64,000 nucleotides of DNA, taken from assembly GCA_035448545.1 (NCBI GenBank), contig DAOTJE010000004.1, positions 124,001 to 188,000 on the forward strand, in the 5' to 3' direction. A program made the translations under genes and the position numbers. This stretch comes from Anaerobaca sp035448545. Lineage in GTDB: Bacteria > Planctomycetota > Phycisphaerae > Sedimentisphaerales > Anaerobacaceae. Shown piece by piece: positions 16,685 to 27,065 of the stretch; the first letter of the stretch is position 1, and the number at the start of each line of letters is the position of its first letter. The notes beneath the pieces were generated by a model. That model did not search any database. It was given only the letters and a program-made list of their open reading frames with translations, and was not told the origin of the DNA.

Positions 16685-18247
16685 ATGATCATGACGAGAA
16701 GAACCATCGCCGAATGGGTTCCGTGGTGCGCGCTTCTGATCGGGTCGGCTCAGTGTCTTTCCGGCTGCGGGGATCGCATTCAGTTGCCTTCCGCTGAGAA
16801 ACTGGCGGCATTCGAGAATGCCGGACCGAGTGGTCCTGTGGTGGACATGACAAAGGTCGTGGAGGCCAGCCTGCCGAAGGGACCCTACCGAGTCCACGTC
16901 AGCGATGTGCTGGAACTGCAACTGCCGGCCTTGTTGTATCCGGATATACCGGCCGCGCAGCCGGCGGGCGTCGGAAGAAATGCCCACGTGTCTCGGGTCA
17001 ACGACGCCGGCGCCATCACGCTTCCGGACGGACGCCAGATTGTGGTTGCGGGGAAGACGCTGGCCCAGATCGAAGCCGACGTGGTCGATGCCTATTATCC
17101 CCAGTTGGTCAAGACGAGGCCTCCGGTGTATGCGCAGGTCATCGAGTACGCGACATCCCGTGTACGCATCATGGGAGCCGTTACGAACCCGGGTCTCTAC
17201 GAGCTGCGACACGACCAGATGTCCCTGGTGAAGCTGCTGATGGAGGCCGGAGGGATCATCGGAGAGGGGGCGGCGGTGATCAGGGTTACACACCACCAGG
17301 GTTCTGACGTGCGCCCCTCCATGGACTTGGGTCCCGCGGCGTTTGCTCCGGCTGGTCCAGCATTGTCCTCAGGCCCCCGGCGTCCGGTTCCTGTTGTCTA
17401 TCTGTGTTTCGAACCCGAAGGGCCGCTGGAGACGACCGGATGGCTATCGGTCCGGCAGGACGGCGCGACGGCTTATCGCGAATGGCTGGACATCGGCAGC
17501 AGCCACCAGCGATGGGCGGCTTTGGGCAAGATAGATGCGGCGGTGGGTATCCGGGGGCTGGCCGCGACCGACGTGAAACTCGCCGGTTTGGCGCGCCTGC
17601 TGACAGCTCGACCACGCAGCACTCAGGTTCACTTGGCGGCCTACGGGACGCCGCGAGACTGGAGACGCAGCGATGGGGATGTCTTCATCACGTCGCTGGA
17701 CGCCGGCACGAGCGAAGACGTCCCCGCCGTGGCGGATTCCCTTGGTGCCCCATCGCCGGCCGCAGAAGCGTCTGCCGATTCGGAGACCACGGTCGTCTTA
17801 CCTGTGAAAGGAATGAATATTCCCTTCGCCGACGTGGTTCTGCGAGAGGGAGATTCCGTCGTGGTCGAGCGGCTCACCCTTCAGACGATCTCGGTCCTGG
17901 GGCTGGTGACCAATCCCGGCAGTTTCCCATATCCCCCGGGCGTCACGTATAACCTGGCCGAAGCGCTGGCGCTGGCCGGCGGATTGGATCTCGTCGCCCA
18001 GCCGCGCTACGTGAGCGTATACCGGCCCAAGGCCGATGGCACGGTGGCCAGCGCCACCTTCCAGTTCGCCAAGAAGCGGCGGCAGGAGCAGCTTACGGAA
18101 GCCCTGACGGTTAAAGTCAAACCGGGGGACATCATCTCCGTGGAACACACGCCGCGAACGAGGACCAACGTATTCTTCGATCGGATCGTTCGGATCAGCC
18201 TCGGGTGGTACTTCAATCCTGACCAGTTCTGGAACGACAATGATTGA
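16685..18247 (+). CDS. Polysaccharide export lipoprotein (Wza/KpsD-like, SLBB repeats)
   Basis: From ATG 16685 (preceded by GGAGGT) the product is 520 residues. It has a lipoprotein signal with lipobox LSGC, Cys28 being the acylation site. The Poly_export domain starts near residue 60 (PYRVHVSDVLELQLP, GAITLPDGRQIVVAGKTLAQIE), followed by SLBB-type segments (YATSRVRIMGAVTNPGLYEL and later TISVLGLVTNPGSFPYPPG). A spacer of about 190 residues (roughly 205-395) separates the two parts and is longer than in typical Wza. The product should form the periplasm/outer-membrane channel for the polymer. Its last 8 bases overlap the start of the Wzz/kinase gene. Confidence 0.9.
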   Translation: MIMTRRTIAEWVPWCALLIGSAQCLSGCGDRIQLPSAEKLAAFENAGPSGPVVDMTKVVEASLPKGPYRVHVSDVLELQLPALLYPDIPAAQPAGVGRNAHVSRVNDAGAITLPDGRQIVVAGKTLAQIEADVVDAYYPQLVKTRPPVYAQVIEYATSRVRIMGAVTNPGLYELRHDQMSLVKLLMEAGGIIGEGAAVIRVTHHQGSDVRPSMDLGPAAFAPAGPALSSGPRRPVPVVYLCFEPEGPLETTGWLSVRQDGATAYREWLDIGSSHQRWAALGKIDAAVGIRGLAATDVKLAGLARLLTARPRSTQVHLAAYGTPRDWRRSDGDVFITSLDAGTSEDVPAVADSLGAPSPAAEASADSETTVVLPVKGMNIPFADVVLREGDSVVVERLTLQTISVLGLVTNPGSFPYPPGVTYNLAEALALAGGLDLVAQPRYVSVYRPKADGTVASATFQFAKKRRQEQLTEALTVKVKPGDIISVEHTPRTRTNVFFDRIVRISLGWYFNPDQFWNDND

Positions 18248-20510
18248 CCGAAATGACATAGCCCCCTTGAGGGATCGTCCCAGGGACCTGGTGGCGGGAC
18301 GGTTGGAGAGTTCGTTGCCGGTCTGGCCCGGACCGCACCTTCCGCGAGCCATGACGGCGGCCTCTGACGGTTTGCCGAAGATGCTGTGGCGCAGCCGCTG
18401 GATCATGCTGATCTGTGCGGCCCTTGCGCTCGCCGGCGGGTTTGCCTACATCCAGAAATCGACCCCCATCTACACCAGCACTTCCAAGCTCTACGTCCAG
18501 CAGAAAGAGGTCGCTTCTCTCGCGATCGACCCCGGGATGATGCCGCGCTACAACCTCTACACACAGGCCGAGGTCATCAAGTCGTCCTCGGTTCTGAGCG
18601 AGGCGGCCAAGAGCTGGCAGAATCGTGCGATGCGGACCTTTGCGGGCAGCGTCAACCCGGTGACCTATCTCCAGAAGAACATCCGCGTGACGGTGGGCAA
18701 GAACGACGACGTCATCACCGTGGCCATCGACTCGCCGTACCCCGTGGAGGCGGCAGAGATTGTCAACGAGGTCGTCAACGCCTACAAAACCTATCGCGAC
18801 AGGAACCGACGCACCAGTTCCGCCGACCTGGCTCTGGCGTGGGAAACCAGGCTGGTTGCTCTGCGTGCCGAGCGGGATCAGAAGTTCCTTGCCTTGACGG
18901 AATTCACCGCCAACAACACGGCGCTGGCTCTGGATGCGGAGCAAGCGACCGGAGCGGTGTCACGATATCAAACGCTGGCGACCCTTCACGATGAGGCGCA
19001 AAACCGTGTCAGAGAAGCTCAGCTCTACAAGGAACGAATGGAGGTGTTGGCGAAGGACCCCGCCGTGCTGCAGCAGACGCTCAGCGCCGGGGCCGGGCCC
19101 TCCGGCCTGACACTCAACGAGCGGGCCCAACTCGAAGCGCGATTGTTCGAGCGGCGACTGGAACGAACGGACCTCATCAAGCAGAAGGAGTTGACCGACA
19201 GCCATCCCAAGGTCGCCAGTCTCGACGACGAGATTCGTCAGATCGAGGCCCGCCTGGCCGAGTTGGATGCGCGGACCGTCACGGCCGTTCTTGCGGACGC
19301 CGCACTGCGCTGGGAGGAGGCCAAAAAGAATGAGGAGTATTGGGCGGCCGCCTTGAAGGAGGAAGAAGAGCGTGTTCTCTCGCAGAGTACGGCACGGGCC
19401 GAACTGCGGCGTCTGGAGCAGGACTATGAAACGGTGAAGGCCGAGTGTCAGGCGCTGAGCGACCGGCTCAATGATGTCGATCTCAAGACCGATTTCGACG
19501 TCCAGGAGATCCGCGTCCTGGAGGTGGCGTTTCCCCCGACCAAGCCGTCCCGCCCCCAGCGGTCACGGATCCTGTCCATCGCTTTGATTGTGGGGCTGCT
19601 GTGGGGCGGCGGAATCGCCGTGCTGCGGGATGTGCTGGATCAGACACTGCGGTCCGCCGACGAAATCTCGATGTGTCTGGGTCTTCCCGTTCTGGGGGTG
19701 GTGCCGGCCATGTCACGACGCCAGAGCATCCAGATGCGTGGCCGGCGTGTCCAAATGGAGCCGGAATCATCCGAAGCGGAGGCGTTCCGTACCATTCGTA
19801 CGGCGGTCTTCTTCGGGGCTCCCAAGGACGGCGGGGCCACCATGCTCATCACATCTCCGGCCGCCGGAGACGGCAAGTCGACCCTGGTCAGTAACCTTGC
19901 GATCGCCATGGCGCAGGCGGGGCAGCGAACTATTCTGCTCGATGCGGACTTCCGCAAACCAATGCAGAATACGATTTTCGGAGTCCCGCATGATGCGCAG
20001 GGGCTGAGTGATGTGCTTGCGGGAAAAATCAAACTCAGCGCGGCGGTTCGCACGGTCGGCGTGGAGAATCTCAATCTCCTGCCGGGCGGCCCGAATGTCA
20101 CGAATCCGGCGGAGTTGCTCAACAGCCCGCAGTTCGCCAAGGTCCTGGCGCGTTTGGCCCAGGCATACGATCGAGTCATTGTCGACGCCCCGCCTGTCAC
20201 CATCGTCACGGACGCGCAGATTCTCGGTGCTCTGTGCCAGGTTACGATTCTGGTCGTGCGTGCGGCCAAGTCGACCAAACACACGAGCCGACGTGCGATC
20301 GAGTCGCTCCGGAGCACGGGATCGCATCTGCTGGGTGTGGTGGTCAATGACGTGCGTCGCAAGGGCAGTCGTTACGGCTACTACGGGGGCTATGGCAGCT
20401 ACTACGGCTCCGGCCGCAACGGGGGCAAGGCAGCGCGCAGTCGAGGAATCGACGGCAACAAGCTTCAGGCCGGCACGCCCGTCGCGGTGCTCACGAAGGG
20501 AGGTCAGTGA
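18240..20510 (+). CDS. Wzz chain-length determinant fused to BY-kinase
   Basis: The 756-residue protein joins a Wzz domain to a bacterial tyrosine kinase. One membrane helix lies at about 56-75 (IMLICAALALAGGFAYI), a periplasmic coiled-coil region spans 100-430, and the second helix is near 445 (ILSIALIVGLLWGGGIAVL). The kinase has Walker A SPAAGDGKS with Lys546, Walker A' LLDADFRKP (Asp568, Asp570) and Walker B VIVDAPP (Asp649). A Tyr-rich tail carries six Tyr between 712 and 722, the usual autophosphorylation site. Phosphorylation of the tail controls oligomerisation and chain length. It overlaps the exporter gene by 8 bases, supporting co-translation. Confidence 0.93.
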   Translation: MIDRNDIAPLRDRPRDLVAGRLESSLPVWPGPHLPRAMTAASDGLPKMLWRSRWIMLICAALALAGGFAYIQKSTPIYTSTSKLYVQQKEVASLAIDPGMMPRYNLYTQAEVIKSSSVLSEAAKSWQNRAMRTFAGSVNPVTYLQKNIRVTVGKNDDVITVAIDSPYPVEAAEIVNEVVNAYKTYRDRNRRTSSADLALAWETRLVALRAERDQKFLALTEFTANNTALALDAEQATGAVSRYQTLATLHDEAQNRVREAQLYKERMEVLAKDPAVLQQTLSAGAGPSGLTLNERAQLEARLFERRLERTDLIKQKELTDSHPKVASLDDEIRQIEARLAELDARTVTAVLADAALRWEEAKKNEEYWAAALKEEEERVLSQSTARAELRRLEQDYETVKAECQALSDRLNDVDLKTDFDVQEIRVLEVAFPPTKPSRPQRSRILSIALIVGLLWGGGIAVLRDVLDQTLRSADEISMCLGLPVLGVVPAMSRRQSIQMRGRRVQMEPESSEAEAFRTIRTAVFFGAPKDGGATMLITSPAAGDGKSTLVSNLAIAMAQAGQRTILLDADFRKPMQNTIFGVPHDAQGLSDVLAGKIKLSAAVRTVGVENLNLLPGGPNVTNPAELLNSPQFAKVLARLAQAYDRVIVDAPPVTIVTDAQILGALCQVTILVVRAAKSTKHTSRRAIESLRSTGSHLLGVVVNDVRRKGSRYGYYGGYGSYYGSGRNGGKAARSRGIDGNKLQAGTPVAVLTKGGQ

Positions 20511-20662
20511 CGTGAGAAAGACCGGTCAGGCGTATCCGCCCGTCGTGGCGGGCATCGATGCGATCCGGCCGGGTCCGCCGGCACCGGCTCCGGCACACCC
20601 GCCACGGAGGCGGACGGGAGGCTGGCACGCACCGACACGGTGGCCAAACAGGAGGTTCTGCG

Positions 20663-23179
20663 ATGTATCCAACTGAGGTCATGGGGGAGTCGGGCGAACA
20701 CGCCGAGCGGTTTGACCGCCTCATCGAAGGGCTGGTCATTGGACTGCTGGCATTCATGCCCCTGGCCTTCGGCGCCGTGGAAGCCTGGAGCGAGGAGATC
20801 GTGATTGCCCTCGCGGCCGCAATATCGATCTGCTTTGTGCTCAAGAAGCTTGTTGTGCGGGCGACCCCCGTGACCTGGAGTTGGGTGTACGTACCGGTCC
20901 TGGTGTTCATTCTGGTTGTGATCGTCCAGTTGATTCCCTTGCCGGCGTCGGTTGTTCGAATGGTCTCGCCCCACACCGCTTCGCTCAAGACCGAACTGCT
21001 GGGTGATCTGCCGAATTCCTCCCGCGTGCTTTCTCGCTTGACCTTTACCTTCTACGCATACGCGACCCGGCACGACCTTCGGATCGTTCTTGCCGTCGTT
21101 GCGGTGTTTGTGGTTGTTCTGAACGTTTATCGGCATCCGGAACAGATCAAGAGGCTGCTGATGGCCATCGTGACAATCGGTGGAGCATTCGCTCTGCTGT
21201 CGTTGGCCCAGACGGTCCTGGGCAGTCACAAGATCTACTGGCTCGTTCCGCTGCCCGAGAAGAATATCGCCCGCTCGGGGCCGTTCGTTAATCACAGCCA
21301 CTACGGGCAGTTCATGAATCTGTCCATCGGTGCGGCTCTGGCCCTGGTCTTTGTCCAGCTGAAAGAGGCCTTTGGGCGAAGCGAGACCTCACCCGGCAGG
21401 GTAGCCGATTACCTGGGGTCCTCCGATGCGCGGGGGATTTGGGCTCTGGTGGGCATGATGATGCTGGCCACCTGCACGATCTTCCTGTCCATGACGCGCG
21501 GGGGAATGATCAGCACCCTGGCGGCGGCGACCTTAACGGCGGTTGCGTTGAGTTTCAACAGAACCCTGCGGGATTCCGGCTGGATCATCGCGTTTCTGGC
21601 GCTGGGCGCCTTCGTTTGCGTGCTGTACCTGGGCTTCGATGCTGTCTATGACCGCCTGGGGACCCTGAGCCATCTCGAATATGCCCAGGGCAACCGCCTG
21701 CAAATCCTCAAGGATGTCGCCGTCGCCTGGACGAGGTTTCCGGTGCTGGGCACGGGCCTGGGGACACATGAGTATGTATATCCGATGTTCGATCGCTCGG
21801 AGATTCCGCTGCTGGCGGCTCATGCGGAGAACGAATACGCCCAGGCGGCAGAGGAGACGGGGCTCCTGGGCCTGTCCGCGTTGCTCGTTTTCGGCGGCAT
21901 GGTCGCCTTCCACTACCGGCGCGCCGTGCGTTGTTCCGGAATCCCGATCTGTGCGGCGGTTTACGGCCTGGGCTTCGGCTTGGTGGCTATTTTGATTCAC
22001 AGTCTCAGTGATTTCGGGCAACACCTGCCGGCGAACGCCGTTCTGTCGGCGGTCTTCTGTGCTTTGATCGTCCGCCTGTCACATCATGCGAAAAATGCCC
22101 CAGAGGCAGTGACGAAGGACCGGCACAGCCGAGCCGTCTGGATCGGGGTTCTGGTTCTCGCAAGCCTTGTCTGGGGATGGATGCTCTTCGAGGCCAATGC
22201 CGCCCGCGTGGCGGCGGCGCACTGGTCGCAAGTTGTGGCCCTGGAGACTGCCCTCGCCGAGAAGGGCTGGCAGGGCAGTGATGAGGAATATCAGTACCTT
22301 CTGACGCACGCAGTTGAGACCCAGGAGTCGGAGCCGGACAACGTGAAGTACAGACACTGGCTGAACACCTACCGTTGGCGTGCGATCAGTCGCCCGGTCG
22401 ATCCGAATGTGGATCCGGCCTCGCTGCTTGTGGAGATGCAGAAGCACACGAAACGAATTGCCGACGAGTTGAACGAGGCCCGTGCCCTGTGCCCGACGTT
22501 CGGCGCCACCTGGGTGGTCCTGGGCCAGTTGGAGAGATCGGTCCTGGGACTCGAGGAGGAAGGGGCCCGGCACATCCGCAAGGGCGTGGCGCTGGCGCCG
22601 TGCGATGCCACGGCGTGTCTGGTGGCCGGGATGCTCGAGGCCGAGGAACAGCATGTCGAGGCCGCGCTGCGGTACTTGCGGAAGGCCGTGCAACTGGACA
22701 AGCAGTGGTTCGACGAGGTGGCTCTGTTGATGATCGAACAACTGAACCTTCCAGATGCGGCGATCGAACTGGCCCACGGCGACATCAACCTGCTCGGTCG
22801 CCTCGCGACTGTTCTGGAGAATTCCGAGGAGCAATCGGAGTCGGCGGACCGGGTCCGGCAACGGATGGTGGAGCTTTTGGAACAGCAGTGCCAATCTGCC
22901 GATGCTCCGGCGCACGCGTTCGCATACCTGGCCTCGATCTATCAGAATCAAGGCCGGGATAGTGAGGCCATCGAGTGCTACCGACAGGCGGTGCGCCTGG
23001 ATTACGGCCGCACAGACTGGCGGTTTCGCCTGGCGGGACTTCTGGTCAAAGCCGGCCTGGTGCCGGAGGCGGCGAAAGAGCTGGAGATCTGTCTGACCCT
23101 CCAGCCGGAGTTTGAGGCGGCCCGTGCGCTCCTGAATGAGCTTTACGCGCGGGTCCGAATCGGTATGACCGGTCTGTAG
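20663..23179 (+). CDS. O-antigen ligase/polymerase-family membrane protein fused to TPR repeats
   Basis: AGGAGG just upstream fixes the start at 20663 (838 residues). About twelve hydrophobic helices occupy residues 15-520. The Wzy_C/WaaL-type signature is GTGLGTHEYVYPMFD with HAENEYAQAAEETGLLG. After helix WIGVLVLASLVWGWMLF (about 490-510) comes a soluble half with TPR-like repeats, for example AFAYLASIYQNQGRDSEAIECYRQAVRL. Such proteins polymerise or ligate lipid-linked glycans outside the inner membrane, and the TPR part probably recruits partners. A second Wzy-type protein is encoded at 38898, so one may be ligase and the other polymerase. Confidence 0.85.
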   Translation: MYPTEVMGESGEHAERFDRLIEGLVIGLLAFMPLAFGAVEAWSEEIVIALAAAISICFVLKKLVVRATPVTWSWVYVPVLVFILVVIVQLIPLPASVVRMVSPHTASLKTELLGDLPNSSRVLSRLTFTFYAYATRHDLRIVLAVVAVFVVVLNVYRHPEQIKRLLMAIVTIGGAFALLSLAQTVLGSHKIYWLVPLPEKNIARSGPFVNHSHYGQFMNLSIGAALALVFVQLKEAFGRSETSPGRVADYLGSSDARGIWALVGMMMLATCTIFLSMTRGGMISTLAAATLTAVALSFNRTLRDSGWIIAFLALGAFVCVLYLGFDAVYDRLGTLSHLEYAQGNRLQILKDVAVAWTRFPVLGTGLGTHEYVYPMFDRSEIPLLAAHAENEYAQAAEETGLLGLSALLVFGGMVAFHYRRAVRCSGIPICAAVYGLGFGLVAILIHSLSDFGQHLPANAVLSAVFCALIVRLSHHAKNAPEAVTKDRHSRAVWIGVLVLASLVWGWMLFEANAARVAAAHWSQVVALETALAEKGWQGSDEEYQYLLTHAVETQESEPDNVKYRHWLNTYRWRAISRPVDPNVDPASLLVEMQKHTKRIADELNEARALCPTFGATWVVLGQLERSVLGLEEEGARHIRKGVALAPCDATACLVAGMLEAEEQHVEAALRYLRKAVQLDKQWFDEVALLMIEQLNLPDAAIELAHGDINLLGRLATVLENSEEQSESADRVRQRMVELLEQQCQSADAPAHAFAYLASIYQNQGRDSEAIECYRQAVRLDYGRTDWRFRLAGLLVKAGLVPEAAKELEICLTLQPEFEAARALLNELYARVRIGMTGL

Positions 23180-23318
23180 CCGGGCGAGGCGAAGGCCGCA
23201 GGCCGGATGTGGATCAGCAGGGGTTGGGTGAAAGGGTAAAGCCGAGATGTACACCCACGAGGACGGAGTCTGCGCCCTGACAGATGCCCACGGCGCAAGT
23301 GCACAGGTGAGGTGACCT

Positions 23319-24560
23319 ATGATGAAACCGTTTGAGCAACCCATCTACGTGACGCGGCCCTTTCTGCCCCCACTGGAGCAGTTCTGTGAGGGACTCAAGG
23401 AAATCTGGAACAGCCGCTGGCTGACCAACGACGGGCCGATCGTTCGGCGTTTCGCGCGTCAACTGTCGCATTACTTCCAGACGGACAACATCTGCCTGTT
23501 CAACAACGGCACTCTCGCCCTGCAACTGGCGCTGGCGGGCATGAACATCTCCGGCGAAGTCATCACGACGCCGTTCACGTTCGTGGCAACCACACACGCA
23601 TTGTTCTGGAACAAGCTCCGGCCCGTCTTCGTCGACATTGAGCCGCACTATTACACTCTGGATCCGGAGAAGGTCGAGGCGGCGATCACACCCTGGACGA
23701 CAGCCATCCTGGCGGTGCACGTCTACGGGCACCCCTGCAATGTCCATGCACTGGCGGACATCGCCCGGCGTCACCATCTCTGGCTTCTTTACGACGCCGC
23801 GCACGCCTTCGGCGTTCAAGTCGGTCACCAGTCGATCGCCCACTTCGGCGATCTGAGCATGTTCAGCTTCCATGCGACGAAGCTGTACCATTCCCTCGAA
23901 GGCGGCATGCTGACGTTCCGTGATTCCGGCCTGAAGAAAACGTTCGACTACCTCAAGAACTTCGGTTTTGAGAACGAACTGGAAGTCGTCATGCCGGGCA
24001 CCAACGCGAAGATGAACGAAATGCAGGCCCTGATGGGCAGTATGATGCTCAAGTATCTGGAGGAGTTGATCGAGAAACGCCGGCGAATCACCCAGGCCTA
24101 TCGGGAATACCTTCGGGATGTGCCGGGGCTCAGACTGGCATCCTCCGTGCCGGACGACGTGGACTACAACTATGCCTATATGCCCGTCGAAATCTTCGAA
24201 GACGAGTTCGGCATGAGTCGCGATGAGCTCTATGCGTCCCTCAAGCAGTACAACGTCTACACACGACGCTATTTCTATCCGCTCGTCTGCGACTATCCCT
24301 GCTATCGCAATGTGGTTGTGGGCAAAGCGCTGCCGGTGGCACGGGCCGTGGCCTCCCGGATTCTGACGCTGCCGATCTATCCGGATCTGGCTCTGGAAGA
24401 TGTGCAGCGGATCTGTGAGATCCTCGTGTACATGGCGGGCAAAGGGACCGTGCGACCGGCAGCGAAGACGCCGCTGGTTTCCGTTGGGATGTCGCGCCAG
24501 CAAGCGAAACGTCCGAAAGAGCGGTCCGTTCCCGAATCGAAGGCCCTGGTGACACCGTAG
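23319..24560 (+). CDS. DegT/DnrJ/EryC1-type sugar aminotransferase
   Basis: The 413-residue protein is a PLP-dependent aminotransferase that installs an amino group on a keto sugar nucleotide. The N-terminal NSRWLTNDGPIVRRFA, cofactor segment NNGTLALQLAL, TPFTFVATTHALFWN and DAAHAFGV are typical, and the Schiff-base lysine is Lys188 in SFHATKLYHSLEGG. GAGGTG precedes the start. About 40 basic residues after the domain form a poorly conserved tail. It heads the gene group that runs through the NRPS/PKS, so the amino sugar it makes is the plausible acceptor of the acyl chain assembled there. Confidence 0.92.
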   Translation: MMKPFEQPIYVTRPFLPPLEQFCEGLKEIWNSRWLTNDGPIVRRFARQLSHYFQTDNICLFNNGTLALQLALAGMNISGEVITTPFTFVATTHALFWNKLRPVFVDIEPHYYTLDPEKVEAAITPWTTAILAVHVYGHPCNVHALADIARRHHLWLLYDAAHAFGVQVGHQSIAHFGDLSMFSFHATKLYHSLEGGMLTFRDSGLKKTFDYLKNFGFENELEVVMPGTNAKMNEMQALMGSMMLKYLEELIEKRRRITQAYREYLRDVPGLRLASSVPDDVDYNYAYMPVEIFEDEFGMSRDELYASLKQYNVYTRRYFYPLVCDYPCYRNVVVGKALPVARAVASRILTLPIYPDLALEDVQRICEILVYMAGKGTVRPAAKTPLVSVGMSRQQAKRPKERSVPESKALVTP

Positions 24561-24611
24561 AATAGCCGATGTTCCTCCGCGGGACTCTGGTCTGTGGAGA
24601 AGTGTCTCGAT

Positions 24612-25541
24612 ATGCGAATGTTGAATGCGACCACAGGTGGTTACCTGCATGCCGGATACGCCAGGTCGCTGGCCCAGTTCGGCACGCCTCGGTTGCTGCC
24701 GTGCAGTGGAGGGTGGATTCTCGAACGCCCGATTCCCGGCACGACGCGCCGCGATGCAACGGGCTGCTATCCGCTGTTCAGTTGCCGGAACTGGCAGCGT
24801 CTTGCTGATGACATGGAAGAGCTCCACGGCCGCGTCGTGAGCCTGGCCGTTGTAACCGACCCCTTTGGGGACTACGAGCCGGCGGATCTCGAGCGATCCT
24901 TTAATCACGTTGTGCTGCCCTTCAAAGAGCACTACTGTGTTGATCTGAGCCGTCCCCTCGACACGTTTGTCTGTTCGCACCATCGACGCTATGCGCGCAA
25001 GGCCCTGGAAACGGTGCAAGTCGAGTGTGCCAAGAGGCCCGGGGAGTGGCTCGACGATTGGGTGCGGCTCTACGACGTCCTGGTACGCCGACACGGGATC
25101 AGCGGGATCGCTGCCTTCTCACGGGCGGCGTTTGAGAAGCAGTTCCGTGTCCCTGGACTGGTGGTCTTTCGGGCGTGCCACCGGGCGACTACCGTGGGGA
25201 TGCTGCTGTGGTATGTCCAGGGCCCGGTTGCCTACTATCATCTGGGTGCCTATGACCCGGTTGGCTACGAACTGCGGGCTTCCTTTGCCCTGTTCCTCTG
25301 TGCCATCGAGTACTTCGCGCAGGTCGGTCTCGACTGGCTGGCGCTGGGAGGGGGCGCCGGTCTGCGGGCGGAGGCCACGGACGGGCTGGCGCGCTTCAAG
25401 CGAGGATGGTCCACCGGCACGCGGACGGCCTACTTCTGTGGACACGTCTTCGATTCGGCGGCCTACGCGGAGCTGGCGGACGCACGGTGTCCGTCAGGCA
25501 CGACATACTTCCCGGCGTACCGCCAGGGGGAGTTCGGATGA
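24612..25541 (+). CDS. FemAB-like / GNAT-fold acyltransferase
   Basis: The product (309 residues from ATG 24612) has a GNAT-type second half with WLDDWVRLYDVLVRRHG, TVGMLLWYVQGPVAYYHLGA and WLALGGGAGLRAEATDGLARF followed by KRGWS. The GGG...D.L..FK element is typical of FemAB/FemX-like transferases found in glycan loci. These transfer acyl or aminoacyl groups to amino functions. GTG 24594 and ATG 24618 are alternative starts; GGAG at 24595 favours an ATG. It lies between the sugar aminotransferase and the methyltransferase, so it may act on the same sugar. Confidence 0.7.
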   Translation: MRMLNATTGGYLHAGYARSLAQFGTPRLLPCSGGWILERPIPGTTRRDATGCYPLFSCRNWQRLADDMEELHGRVVSLAVVTDPFGDYEPADLERSFNHVVLPFKEHYCVDLSRPLDTFVCSHHRRYARKALETVQVECAKRPGEWLDDWVRLYDVLVRRHGISGIAAFSRAAFEKQFRVPGLVVFRACHRATTVGMLLWYVQGPVAYYHLGAYDPVGYELRASFALFLCAIEYFAQVGLDWLALGGGAGLRAEATDGLARFKRGWSTGTRTAYFCGHVFDSAAYAELADARCPSGTTYFPAYRQGEFG

Positions 25542-25627
25542 AGACGGTCGGGCGGACGGCCGTACCGTGCGGCGTTCGACGACAATTCCGTCAGGTGGCA
25601 GTTGCCCCTGCGGCTGGGAGGTGGAAC

Positions 25628-26635
25628 ATGAGTATCGTGACATGCCAGGAGCCCAAGTCCAAGGTCAAGGGGATCGTCACGCTCAGGGCCAATGAAACAC
25701 GGCTGGGCATCAACGAAAGCTATCAGACACCGGCGCGCGTGCAATCTTATGTGGCGACCCAGGATCTGGTCGTTCCGAAGGACGCGCTGTTCAATCGGAT
25801 CATCAGCGTACTCATCAACGAGACGAACCCGACGACGAGGTCGATACGGATTCTGGAACCGGGGATGGGGCCAGCCGCGTTCACGCGGTTTGTGCTCCGC
25901 CGCCCGTTCACCGACCGATTCGACGAGATCTACATCGAAGGCGCCGATATCTCGCACGGCATGCTGGCGTATGCCGCCGAGGTCATCGAGGCCCTCTACC
26001 AGTCGGACGTCAACGGATCGCGCGTGACGGTGTCGCTCAGCGCCGGAGTCAACTGCATCGACGTGGCCGATGCGTTTTACTGGGCGATCCAGTCGCAGAA
26101 CCGGCGATTCGATGCCATCGTGGCCTCGCAGTTTGAACATTACTGTCCGAACAGTTCCACCAGTCCGCTGGCCGACCGCTACAGGGGACTGAAGGTTCCG
26201 TTTTCCACCAAGAGGGAGTTCCGCCGCCATTGTTACGACCTGCTGGACAAAGGAGGGTTTTACTTTACCATCGACGACCGGCTGGGCGAGTCACCCGAGG
26301 AGCACAAGGAGATCTGTGACGCATGGGACGGGCATGTGGTCCGCCAGTTCACCGACGATGCCATCCTCGCGCACCTGGACTCGCTGAATCCGGCGCTGGC
26401 GCGAAACCTGCGGCTCAACTACGACCGGACGCGGCCGATGGCGGCGCTGATCGGTGTGGCGGCCAAGGCCCGCGAGCACCGCCGCGCCATCTGCTGCGAG
26501 GAAATCGAACCGCTGAGCGCCACACGACGGGATTTCGTGGAGATCTTCGGCGAAGACAACGTCTTCTGTATGATGCATCCATCCATCGAAACGCATCCCG
26601 GTTTCTATCTGATGTGGGCAGTGAAAAGGGGCTGA
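25628..26635 (+). CDS. SAM-dependent methyltransferase
   Basis: From ATG 25628, preceded by GGGAGG, the product is 335 residues. The SAM-binding motif I is IRILEPGMGPAAFTRFVL, an acidic loop follows (YIEGADIS), and FDAIVASQFEHYCP and LLDKGGFYFTIDD match motifs IV-V of class I enzymes. The target is unknown. It sits immediately before the acyl carrier protein gene, so it could methylate a carrier-bound acyl chain or the sugar. Confidence 0.8.
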   Translation: MSIVTCQEPKSKVKGIVTLRANETRLGINESYQTPARVQSYVATQDLVVPKDALFNRIISVLINETNPTTRSIRILEPGMGPAAFTRFVLRRPFTDRFDEIYIEGADISHGMLAYAAEVIEALYQSDVNGSRVTVSLSAGVNCIDVADAFYWAIQSQNRRFDAIVASQFEHYCPNSSTSPLADRYRGLKVPFSTKREFRRHCYDLLDKGGFYFTIDDRLGESPEEHKEICDAWDGHVVRQFTDDAILAHLDSLNPALARNLRLNYDRTRPMAALIGVAAKAREHRRAICCEEIEPLSATRRDFVEIFGEDNVFCMMHPSIETHPGFYLMWAVKRG

Positions 26636-26658
26636 GCACCATTCTCGGAGGGTCCGCC

Positions 26659-26940
26659 ATGGTATCGCAAGTACAGGACAAGCTGCTGGATTTCATCAGC
26701 GAGCATTTTCGGATTCCGCGAACGCAGATCGATCCGGAGAGGTCTCTGGTTGACCAGGGGGTAATCGACTCGTTCGGCTTTGTGGAGATCGTCGCCTTCC
26801 TCGAAGAGGCGTTTCACGTCGCCATCGCCGATGAGCAGATCAACGGGGAGAATTTCGGCTCCGTGCGGAGAATTGTGAACTTCCTGACGACCCTGTTGGG
26901 ACCGTCCGTACACGCTCACGAGCCTCCGTTGGTGCGATAG
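26659..26940 (+). CDS. Stand-alone acyl carrier protein
   Basis: This 93-residue protein has the four-helix ACP pattern with the phosphopantetheine site Ser38 in VDQGVIDSFGFVEIVAFLEE. GGAGGG precedes the start. It lies 23 bases after the methyltransferase gene and 125 bases before the NRPS gene. Because the NRPS begins with a condensation domain and has no loading domain, this carrier is the natural candidate to bring the first acyl group. Confidence 0.92.
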   Translation: MVSQVQDKLLDFISEHFRIPRTQIDPERSLVDQGVIDSFGFVEIVAFLEEAFHVAIADEQINGENFGSVRRIVNFLTTLLGPSVHAHEPPLVR

Positions 26941-27065
26941 CCGCGAGCCGACGCCTTGGCAGACTGTCGCCACATTCTGCTGCATTGGGACAACGGCGGT
27001 GCCAGAAAGGCGGTCGCGTGCCTTCGCGCGATGAGACGCCTGTTCTGGCGAAGGAGACCGCGATC